From Chrysoporthe austroafricana (taxonomy: Eukaryota; Ascomycota; Sordariomycetes; Diaporthales; Cryphonectriaceae): a stretch of DNA of 64,000 bases. Shown here one piece after another: positions 26,684 to 35,964 of the stretch. Position numbers and translations under genes: made by a program. Every line of letters starts with the position of its first letter. Within the stretch, counting starts at the first letter, position 1. Where the stretch lies: positions 1,365,576 to 1,429,575 of the forward strand of contig JYIP02000004.1 in assembly GCA_001051155.2 (NCBI GenBank). Direction: 5' to 3'. Under the pieces are notes generated by a model. It was not told the origin of the DNA. It searched no databases and saw only the letters and a list, made by a program, of their open reading frames with translations.

Positions 26684-29245
26684 GGGCCGCAACAGCAGAA
26701 GGATAGATGGCGCGTAGGTGGTAATGGTAGGCCACGCGTTTGCAGTCAGGAGGGTATATGTATGAGGGTGGGCAGGACTGTCATCCAAGGATTGATGGAC
26801 GACTGTCAATCGAAGCGATTGCAGATCTCAATGGGGAATCGTAGTTTTAGGCAGAGGGGAAAGACAGTCGATCTAAATAAAAAAGATGGTAGATGAAATG
26901 TAGAAGGGAAGGAGCCCTTGGGCTGTTGAGCTATGACCTGCTTAGGTAAGCCTACTGGGGCTTGAGGGGGCCAAGGTCTGAACTCTACCACCAGGATCTC
27001 AAAAGGACGCCTTGCAGATCAAGACGCGTGAAATTTCAGATTTGGGAGGGGCTGTGAACGCTGTGGCTTTGGAGCTACATAGACATTGTTTCAGGGATAC
27101 TGAAAGCTTCAGGCTTGCACAGTAGGAGCTGAGACAGTACCATGAAGCCGCATCAGATGCGAGCTCGAAAGGGAGCTAAGCAATCCTCACATTGAAACTT
27201 CACATTTGTGAGGATGTAATTCACAGAGCTTGTGAAGGTCTGATGGTAATTTTCAGTCTGTTAGGGCAGTTAGAGCCATCTAGGGACAACAAAGATATGT
27301 GAAAAATTCCAGAGTGCTTTGAATCACTGCTTTAGCGGCCAGTCTTTGCAAATCATACGAGTTCCAACCCAACATTAAGTTCGAGGCTTGCCATTTGGAG
27401 AGTTGTGAAGATGTGCAAATACAAATTTCAATGAAAAAACGGTTCTATTTTTATCTAACCTTGATACAAAACATAACGGTGATTCTCTACTTGCCAACAA
27501 GTAGAGTAACGGTACCCAATTACGGAAATTCTATTTTACTTTTCTTGGTTTCTTCATTTTTATGAATTTATGAACTCCTGTTTCGCAAATCCATGCAAGT
27601 AATTAATATTCGAAGGTTGGAGCTGTGAAGCCTCAAATCTGCTGGAACACATGGATTGTACTAACTCTCAAGGTCTCAAAGGTTGGGCCTTCCATTGAAC
27701 CTCAAATTTCCCTTGCGCAATTTCGTGCAGAGATATTCAACTTCTTCTAGAATCCGAAAGTCTGAATGCAATCCCAACTCATTAAGCTGATCTTCTGCTC
27801 AATAACCTCCCCCCCCCCCAAAAAAAAATTACCAAAAACTTTTTGATATGTCTTCGGAAGCTTATCGCTTGAACTACTTGTATCTTGAAAATGCTACCGA
27901 GCTGCTACATTCGAAGATATTCAACAAGCCCAGAAAAGATATCATGCAGTGATTCACACAATAAAGGCATGCCAAATGAGAGCATCACCTTCATGCATTT
28001 TTTCAATGCCTTATCTGTGCACCTTTGCTAGTAAGAAATTTGCGCAGTAATTACAGCGATTTATGTGTCGCGACTGCGGCCATCACCTACGGAATGGAGT
28101 TCACTGCATATCTTTCAAGACTGAAGGCATATAGAGCTAACTTTGCAATGCCGTAATGTGTTTATAATTATCAGAAGTATTGCAAGAAGAGAATGGTTCC
28201 AAAGTGGCCTCTCCACGATACTTCGCTAAACGTCCAAGGGCTCGGTCATTGGTTGTTTGAGCCTTGGTAATACTTCGCTCTAATATGGATCTTCCTCCTG
28301 AAGTCGCCCGTGCGTTCATGACTATTCAACAATTCTACCCCCCAAAACCTTCCACTGTGTAAGAGACTGTATGAGGGCATAAACCACCGGCCTCCGTGTC
28401 TTTCTCTAAGCCAATATTTACACAAGCTACATTTTCATACCGCCATAAAATATCGGGCAGACAGCTAATAATGTCCTTACACACCTCCTTATTTACTTAA
28501 GTCCAGCCGCGTCTGACCTAATGCGCTTACTCCTACTGGCAAATACGTAGTTTTCCCGTTTTATTCTCGGAAATCCCGAACCTTTCAGCAAATTTGCATA
28601 CAAAGTTCGAGGTGAGGATGTTGACAATCCAGTCAATATTTACCTCAAGAGTCTCCACTAAATATGTCTACATGCACTCTTCTGTGAGCACACGAATGAG
28701 CATTGCACTTTGAATTGCCAACATTTGATAATGATATTGTCAGCGGCCCACAGAGCCCATCCTCACTGTGCCTGTCCAGTCAGAGCCTGTTCATAGTCGT
28801 ACGGTATGTAATTTCATGGCCCATGCGGTACAGATGTCAGGTATCGCATGATCCTTTAGCTGGTCGGCCAACAGGGATACACCGGTGCTATCCGAAAGTG
28901 CGGCTAATGGTGCCCCTGCAGAAAGGTGCCTTTGAGAGACAAACCGTTGTGTATGTTGGTTGTAGGAGCACCAATAAGATCCATAGATGAGCGGCAGCGA
29001 CGGAACTAACAGAATTATCGACTGGTAAAGATTTTCTGTGCTGAAGAATGCTCCAACGACAAAGAAATAAGGAAGCAAACAACTCCAGATAACGCAGTCT
29101 CGTCCTCAGCCTAAGTACATGCCTAGGAGTAACACTCTTCTAGGTAGAGTAATATCCTGCTCTACCTTAAACCTGACGCTCCTCCTCTCACTCATTTTCA
29201 TAGCTCATCCAAGTCCAACCCCTCAAGATGGGAGATCAAATTAGA
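26684..29245. other. Gene-poor, AT-leaning region
   Basis: About 2.5 kb with no convincing gene. Frames are short and broken. A C11 run followed at once by A9 lies at 27809-27828. A minus-strand frame at 28791-29078 has a hydrophobic start but no recognisable domain. Confidence 0.45.
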
Positions 29246-29249
29246 TTAT

Positions 29250-29867
29250 TCAACGGAGCGAAGGACGGGCCGGAAGCGGCTTGCTGCTGACGGGCCGGCC
29301 GGAGCGGAATGTTCTAAACTCTGTTCTCTGCAAATAATTCCTGAGGAGGGATTGGTCAGTTTTGAAATGCGAGGGAGGGATTGGTCCAATCCCACGTGCG
29401 AAAGTACCTACAGGGCCCCCCCCCCTTTAATGAAATCCCACGTGGTTGAAGAGGGCGGTTGAGAAGGAGGGCGTGCTATCGCGATTGCCTATTTAGGAAA
29501 TCTTGGTATGGTAAGTAGTGGGCAGGCGCCGCAGGCAGGCAAGGGGGGTCCAGGGGGTCCGCCTCTGGGATATTGCCAGAGCTCCTGAAAAATTGAAAAT
29601 TCTATTATATTTACATATATATAAGCTAGGCCAAGCTATCAACCTTACAACCAGTACTATCGCCATTGCCATCAACAGTACCGCAGCTATCGATAGCACC
29701 GCCGCCCGAAAGTAACAGAATTAGTATCGATTTCAGGTAAACTTCAAGATCCCCCCCCCCCCATTGCTCGTTACGGGGACAAGTAATTACAGCGCACTCG
29801 TTACTACTGCTTATTACGAGTGCATAAGAACATTCCGCTTCCGGTCCCGTCCTCCGCTCCGTTGATT
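29250..29867. mobile_element. Short element with inverted ends (MITE-like candidate)
   Basis: The left end (29250-29322) and the reverse complement of the right end (29826-29867) share TCAACGGAGCG.AGGACGGG, then CCGGAAGCGG, then AATGTTCT. The left end carries an extra ~28 bp that partly repeats the GACGGGCCGG.GCGG unit. The ~620-bp interior has C10 (29416-29425) and C12 (29751-29762) runs, a short frame of no recognised content and no transposase. A target duplication is not obvious. A non-autonomous DNA transposon is the simplest reading. Confidence 0.5.
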
Positions 29868-29892
29868 CTTTAACAGATTGGCTTTACTGGGG

Positions 29893-29986
29893 ATTAAATA
29901 AACGAAAAAATTTGTCCTACTCCCCGGAGCTCGCGGAGGGCCGTAGTAGGGCAAATTTAGCGAAGCGATTTCGTTTATTTTAATAT
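29893..29986. repeat. Imperfect inverted repeat (hairpin)
   Basis: ATTAAATAAACGAAA...AAATTTG.CCTACT on the left is matched by the reverse complement of 29945-29986, with an extra TCGCTTCGCT in the right arm. The ~94-bp unit could fold back on itself. It lies between the inverted-end element and an O-methyltransferase remnant. Confidence 0.55.
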
Positions 29987-29993
29987 TGAATTT

Positions 29994-30325
29994 GTACAGC
30001 CTCTCCAAGTTGCTACCGCACGCATCGGGGTGGAGAAGGGTATCTTCGACAGCCTCATCGATGCTGGCACCAACGGCACTGTTGTCAGTGATGCTGAGCT
30101 TGCTGAAAAGACTAAATTGGCCCTATTCTATTGAGTACAGACTCTACACCATATAATATAAAGCAACAGCAGAATAACTTACCTGTGAAATATGTCAGAA
30201 CGGTTGTTACGGGATTACCAGTCGTACGGCATGATCTCCCAAGCTGGTGACGATTCCTACATTGCGAACAATGTGATTCGGGCTCTGGGAACCATTGGAG
30301 GTCGCTCAGGAGTAACATACTTGTG
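29994..30325 (+). pseudogene. O-methyltransferase N-terminal remnant
   Basis: Two stretches in a row match the N-terminal dimerisation/winged-helix part of fungal class I O-methyltransferases. The first is QPLQVATARIGVEKGIFDSL, then SDAELAEKTKLAL (about 29997-30128). The second, after ~75 bp with stop codons that may include an intron, is RLLRDYQSYGMISQAG...YIANNVIRAL (about 30207-30300). No SAM-binding or catalytic region follows, and the expected N-terminal helix upstream is replaced by the hairpin repeat. It looks like a truncated copy broken at its 5' side. Confidence 0.65.
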
Positions 30326-30506
30326 AGTATAGGCTAGTCTTAGCTACCGTCCTCTTTTGGAGTTGACAACCCATTCATTGATATGCCTACTTGGAAATAC
30401 GCGCGCAAGAATAGCCAAGTCATGACCAACCGTTGAGAATCTGGGGCACAAGACTAGTCCTGACCAGCTGTATCAAGCTGCTAACCACCTCAAATGGATC
30501 TTGTTG

Positions 30507-30969
30507 TTACCGGGCGGCAGCATGACTCTTCGCCAATGTCTTGAAACGATCACGTCTCGGCTTCAGCCTACCCAATCCATTAGATACTTTACTCTCCTCC
30601 GTGCTAGCATTCTGCGCCGCCGATACGGTGTTGTGGAAGAGCTCTGAATCATATTGACCCAGGGTCTCCAGCACTATATACAGGTCGGCGCAGCCGATTG
30701 CATGGGCATCGATTTCAGGGACAGCTGCGGCTCTTTTTTTTTTTTTTTTTTTTTTTTTCTATAGAGCTGGAGATTAGAGTTAGTCTAGATACAGCTTCTA
30801 CATAGCGTAACATCTCGTGAGTTTCTCGCTCAACGTTGTCTACGCCCTCTTGCATCTCTATTATGGGCATTGCCGGAACCTTCTCGTTAACCACCTCGGC
30901 GATGGCGGTGTAGGAAAGCGACGTGGGTTCCTGAGATAAAGCCGAGAGTCGAATATTGGGTGGTTCAAC
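30507..30969 (-). pseudogene. Unrecognised reading frame broken at a homopolymer
   Basis: A minus-strand frame (30759-30969) reads ...AIAEVVNEKVPAMPIIEMQ...RETHEMLRYVEAVSR and runs into a 25-base T/A tract (30734-30758). Beyond it, one frame over, it continues AAAVPEIDAHAIGCADLYIV...RRDRFKTLAKSHAAAR to a stop at 30507. The two halves would join if the tract length differed by one base. The second half has the feel of a fungal regulator C terminus, but I cannot name a family. It could be a pseudogene, a sequencing slip or chance. Confidence 0.35.
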
Positions 30970-31243
30970 TTATATATATGATGGCCAGCAGCGCGTGAAT
31001 TTGGTCAGACAACGGCATATCAACTGGTATAACAAATATAGTAGACTGAGAGGGCATTAACAGGAATGTTGTAGTTATCAATGGCCTCGCAGAGGTCTAG
31101 CCCATGGGCTATTCATTGGTGGCATCCGGATCGAAAAGACTCAGGAAAACGCTTTAATTTCGCCACCGCTGGATGATCCGTCATGTCGACTTGACACATG
31201 GCGATTAAAATATCTGTATTCTCTCATCTCTACTCAACAAGCT

Positions 31244-31610
31244 TCAGTTACTCTTCTTCGTCTGCCCACCCATCTTATCCTGCAAAGTCCCACCGATGCT
31301 TCCCTCGGTTGTGAACTGTTTTCCGATGCTCCCTCCTTGTCAAATGGCCCGCCCAACTTCTGAGCCGCACCACCAACGGCACCCGTTTCTGGAAATTGGT
31401 GTCAGCCCTGAGTTCACCTCTAGGTCTGCATCTAGGACTAGCTAGAGACGAACTTCTAGGAGCGAACTCACCAGTGAACTGCTTCCCGATGGAGCCATCA
31501 GCATCAAATGCCTTAGACTTGTCGTGACCAATGCGGGCGTTGGCGGGTGTTTGTGCCTGGCCAGACATCCCACCCGAACCGTCCGGCCTGATTTTGTACT
31601 TCTCAGACAT
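31244..31610 (-). pseudogene. Small conserved glycine-rich fungal protein with one-base frameshift
   Basis: Exon 1 (31472-31610) encodes MSEKYKIRPDGSGGMSGQAQ and a DGSIGKQFT unit. Exon 2 (31244-31388; intron 31389-31471) continues ETGAVGGAAQKLGGPFDKEG. There the frame shifts by one base: the next unit SIGKQFTTEGSIGG and the C terminus LQDKMGGQTKKSN are in another frame. The repeated GSIGKQFT unit within the same gene shows which frame is right. The one missing base lies in GACAAGGAGGGAGC near 31330. Function of this small family is unknown; the shift may be a real mutation or a base-call error. Confidence 0.7.
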
Positions 31611-32439
31611 TCTGGCGGTAGGTTTTCGATAATGCGCGTGACAATCGCCAAGTTGGAATGTTTGTAGGGAAAAAAATGAAAGTTGTGATGGTATTGAACC
31701 TCAGCGGGTGATTTCGTTAGCGTATGCGTCAACGGGATCGCTGACGATTATTTTACTGTAGAGATTGGATTAAATACAGGTATGGGCTTTGCTCTGCATT
31801 TGGAAGAATGACGCCAGCGAGCCGTGATGATCCGTTGACTCCAATTAACGGATGAGGTCATTGCCATATCGGAGTCGACGGGCTGCAGACAGTAGTGGAG
31901 CCTGCCAATCGCAAGATACGGCTGCTTCAGTTAGCCCCTAGCTTCGTTCAGGGAACGAGCCTGGAGTTTTAGACAATTCTTCCACGCGCTTTCTTCCCGC
32001 AAGTACCTTACTGGCATTGCCCGAACCTGTCCTTGTCTAAGACTTCTGCGGTCGTGAATAAATGTAGCAAGAATGCTGCAGAAACCCGAAGAGCCCCTCA
32101 TTGCGGCCCACTCCCTATATTAAATTTGCGTCTTGGATATGAGATCCTGATATCTGGTAGCATGATGTGCTGAGCCTGGGCAAACTCCACACGGCTGTAT
32201 CTAGCACAGGGTTATCAATCGATACGCCACGGGCGCAGGCAACCAACAGAACTTGCCTCTGCGAGGCATGAGTAGGCTAGGAGTCGAATTTCTTCATAGT
32301 GTACTAATAATGGTGCAAGATTTATGTACTCTAGAAGAAAAAAGATATATACAGCATGAAATCGCCAAGTAGCGGGTGTCAGTCGTCTCACAGCTTATCA
32401 TTGACCAACGAACGGCTTTTATCCACACAGCACTGTCGC
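31611..32439. other. Intergenic region
   Basis: About 830 bp, promoter side of the small glycine-rich gene and 3' side of the esterase. Nothing further is recognised. Confidence 0.45.
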
Positions 32440-33810
32440 CTAGAAGAAAGATCCCGTCAGGGCACTGACGAAGCCCTCGGCAACAAGCTTATGGATAGCC
32501 TGCCCAGGGTGGTAGTCATCGTACCAGACGCAGGTGGTGCCATCAGCGTTCGCGCAGGTGATGTCGCTGTCTAGACCGTACGAGGTCGGGTCGTCAAGAA
32601 CCTCCCAGAAGAACGATGTGGTGTTGAAGACCTGGCCGAGGGTGATGTCCGAGTTGTTTGTCTTGAACGCTTCCATGTTGCTCACGAGTAGGGAGTTGTA
32701 CGACTCGAGATTGGCGATCAGGCCTGACAGGTCCGTCTCCTCGTCGAAAGCAGGCGCCTTATAGAAGGCTATGGGCAGACACACGCTTAGTCAGCCGACT
32801 ATATCATATAGAAAGGGAAATGAGGGGACGTGGTTGTGGACTTACGGGGGACCATGTTAAGAACAAAGTTCCTGACGCCATCATCGTACAGGTTCTGCAT
32901 GAGGCTGAAGTACTTCGTCATGACCTCGTCGAGGGGGCAAGTCTCGTACTCCGCCACCTCCCAGAAGCACTCGCCAATGTCGTTGATACCGATCCACACA
33001 GCAACGAGTAGATCGTCGGCTGTCCATTCGGCATAGGAGGGAGCCGGCACCAGATTGTCCTCGAACTCTCCGACCTGGGCAATGACGTCTGTGGTCACTC
33101 CGGTGTTGATGATGTCGTTAGATACATCCGCGCCATAGTATGCCCAATCGTATGTCAGAACCGTCGAGGTGTTGTACACACTCGTCACATACCCCACCCA
33201 CTGACGAAGCTGGTCAGCATTTTGAGTGTCGCTGGTTGTATATTTGAGGCACTCACGTTGAGACCGCCAGTGGTCGTGTCACCTGGCAGGGCGGGATCAC
33301 CGAATGGATCTGAGGTGGAAGGTTTGTCGCCCTCAATGTAAAAACCAGTTGACGAGTAAGAGTCACCGCTGTTAAGATCTCAGCACAGATGCCCAATGAC
33401 GAATGAGTCTAGGCACTTACAATACGACCAAGTATTTGGTGTCACCACTGGAGGAAGATGAAGACGAAGAAGCAGTGGCAGCTGCAACGCTCGCCGAGGT
33501 TGTTGTCGAGTCCGACGTCGTGGACGCCTGAACTGAGCTGGACGAAGTAGCCACTTCCTGAAGTGAGCTCGACGAGGTTGCTATCGCCTGTGTTACGGAA
33601 GTATTGGCTAGCTCTGTGACAAAAGAGGCGGGAGGTGTTGAAGTCGTCTCGGCTGTGAAGCTAGTAGAAAGTGCGAAAGTAGAAGAGGCGACGACACTAG
33701 AAAAGGTCGCTGGAATAAACGATGCTCGAGGTCTGACCTTTCCGGACACAGGCGGCGTGGACGGAGGAGAGGATGGCCACTAGGGTCAGCAGCTGCTTTG
33801 GAGCAAACAT
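32440..33810 (-). CDS. Secreted SGNH/GDSL esterase (CE16-like) with Ser/Thr-rich N-terminal linker
   Basis: The catalytic part spans exons 33421-(33749), 33257-33368, 32846-33200 and 32440-32768. The block I serine is in [16 protein letters not shown] across an intron, block III-like [11 protein letters not shown] follows, and the Asp-x-x-His pair is in WYDDYHPGQ near the C terminus. Such secreted enzymes remove acetyl groups from plant polysaccharides. A signal peptide [20 protein letters not shown] starts at 33810, and a long Ser/Thr linker follows in a different frame. Joining them needs removal of 1 mod 3 bases: a 40-bp intron (GTGTCC...CCAG) would do, or the gene has a frameshift there. 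The catalytic half is solid; the first exon is provisional. Confidence 0.75.
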
Positions 33811-34782
33811 GATGTCTGTCAGCAAATGAGTGAAGTAGAAACAAATAAGGGACCTGCCGGCTGGTAATACGCCTAAAGGATGAAGGACAAAGAACGTCGA
33901 AAGACACTGCTGCGCTGTGGAATGAATGAGAGTCGTTATGTGAAGAAACAGAACATCGACATGGAAAAAACGAAACAAGTCTATTGATCTTGGAGAGGAG
34001 AGGGTCAAGTTTGGTCAAGTTTCATCAAAAGCGATGATGGGGCTATCCTCGGCAAGACAACCGAGCAAGACCCCTGCAGCCCTTTTACCAGACTGGGCCG
34101 TGCAGGAGCCGAGGATGCCATCGCCATTGGCGGGAATGAGGGCATCGTCGGAAGACGCGCGGTGGGAGATTAAAGGGACCTGGAGCGGGTATAGCCGTAG
34201 GTTCTAAATAGGTGGGATCGAGACCACGGATCTATGGCATATGTCGACGTCAGCTCTTCAAGTCCCTGAATCATGACAGGAAATTCTATGAGCAGTCTTC
34301 GACTTAAGAGAGAAGAGTTGTTAAAAAAAAAGGGGGGGGGCTGAGACAGACACGCACACAACGAGAAAAAGACAAAAGAAGCAGAAGGTGGTCGGTGGCT
34401 CCTCAATTACACGCATTTCGTGATCTGAGCTGGCTAGGGGCTGCAGACAGGAGGTCGTGCATGATCAAAAAGAATTCTCTGAAATCCAGTGTCACGCAGC
34501 ACTAGCAGCTAGAACAGGGATCGAGGAGAAGTTGTGGCATCTACCCCGTCATCATCGGCACGGCCATTCCAGCGAAGTGCATCTGATCGTCACAGCTGGG
34601 CCACTATTAGCGTTCACAAAATATATCAGGTGCGAGATTGCGAGGGAGCCCCGAAATCCGCGCTCGATTAAGTAGAGGCAGGACAGCCGCACCAAGTTGC
34701 ATAGTTCAACGACATGGATGTTTGTATTCCGTGCAATCTTGATGCACTCTGCCCGACTCGAGGAGGATCTCGATTCTGGTGA
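33811..34782. other. Intergenic region with A9-G9 tract
   Basis: About 970 bp. Nine A (34323-34331) run directly into nine G (34332-34340). No gene is recognised; the plus-strand frame at 34457-34675 has no known content. Confidence 0.4.
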
Positions 34783-35559
34783 TCATTCCCGGCCTTTGGA
34801 CGATGAACCGGCAGCTGGATCCGAATTTCCTCTTGGCCCAATACCTTGGGGCCTTCCTCCGAGATAAGGAGGAGGTACCTCTCCCACACCACCGACCATT
34901 AGTTCCTGGTCCCTCTCGATCCGCTGATACCCTGGAAGCGCATTGTCGGGGTGGGCCTCATGCCAAGTACCTAACAGATCCTCCTGAGGCAGCCCGAGCT
35001 CCTCGGCCAGCTGCGCATACCGGGCGCTGTACTCGCGCAGGACATCCTCGCCCTCGCGCAGCCACTCGGTCAGCTGGTCACGGCGGGCCTGAACCTCTTC
35101 ACGTGTCGAGGCCGAGACGGTGCTAAAGCCGCCTGTGTACGGCGGGACGTCGGAGGCGGAATAAGCCGGGGGTTCCGTTTCGGAGAAAGCAGGTGGCGGC
35201 TCTGTCGGAGCCGAGGGCGATTGTGATGAAGCGGTTCCTGGTGAGGATCGGGACTGTGGCCCAGGGTTTGCCGATAAGTCCTGCTCGTGTGGTGATGTGC
35301 CTGTCTCGTTCTGCCTGTCTATTGTCGCCACCCTTTCTATCCCTTGTAGCCCTGATGCGCCTCCGCGCTCTCCCGGCATGGTCCTCAGGACGCTGGTGCC
35401 GTGGCCATACCGAAGCAGCCAGAGACTGTGCTCTCGCAGAGACGTCCGTAGGAGTTCTAGCTCAGCAGCCAGCGATGGTATTAGGCGCTTGAGTTCGTTG
35501 TATGCCGACTGTGCCTCGGAGGAAGATGACGCTTCGTTCGCATCTGGGTGAGAAGCCAT
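34783..35559 (-). CDS. Hypothetical PPxY-rich protein
   Basis: An intronless 258-residue protein I cannot assign to a family. It begins with a helical stretch (NELKRLIPSLAAELELLRTS), then a low-complexity Ser/Pro linker. It has several Pro-rich tyrosine motifs: EPPAYS, VPPYTG and VPPPYLG. A second coiled-coil-like helix (ARRDQLTEWLREGEDVLREY) lies between them. PPxY is the docking motif for WW domains of Nedd4/Rsp5 ubiquitin ligases, so an arrestin-like or adaptor role is conceivable. No membrane segment or signal peptide is present. Confidence 0.65.
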   Translation of the reverse strand: MASHPDANEASSSSEAQSAYNELKRLIPSLAAELELLRTSLREHSLWLLRYGHGTSVLRTMPGERGGASGLQGIERVATIDRQNETGTSPHEQDLSANPGPQSRSSPGTASSQSPSAPTEPPPAFSETEPPAYSASDVPPYTGGFSTVSASTREEVQARRDQLTEWLREGEDVLREYSARYAQLAEELGLPQEDLLGTWHEAHPDNALPGYQRIERDQELMVGGVGEVPPPYLGGRPQGIGPRGNSDPAAGSSSKGRE

Positions 35560-35964
35560 GAGAGGCGCAAGATGAAGGCGGCTGTCGTGTGTGAGAGCGT
35601 TTCGCGCAAGCTAGAGAACGAGAACCTGGCAGAGAGGCGACCGGTTCAAGCGTTTGGAAGTGATGGTGTACTTGTTACAAACTCTTGATGACTCGAAACT
35701 AGAGGCGATCAAAAGAACAATTGCAAGTCGGCGATGTGTGTCTGCCCCGCTGCGGTGAGATGAAACCTTATGAAACCCTAACCCTAAAGCTGACCGGGTT
35801 GAAAAGTCCCAGGAGAGAGGATCCAAAGGTCAGTACGCATCTGGATAGAGGAACACATTACGAAGACAAAGTATAAGGGTTACGGAGCTGGAACTCTCCT
35901 ACAATAAATTCATGATAATCATCGCAATTGTATAAAGATATCTCCGTGTTGATGCTAGTAAGTA
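35560..35964. other. Intergenic region
   Basis: About 405 bp. Includes a short AAACCCTAACCCTAAA (35773-35788), too short to be a telomere remnant. No gene seen. Confidence 0.45.

Noticed and set aside
26684..29245. CRISPR-like or tandem array in the gene-poor region
   Set aside because: No regularly spaced repeat is visible, and the organism is a fungus.
35773..35788. AAACCCTAACCCTAAA as a telomere remnant
   Set aside because: Only about two CCCTAA units, which is common by chance or as a promoter telo-box; no subtelomeric context.
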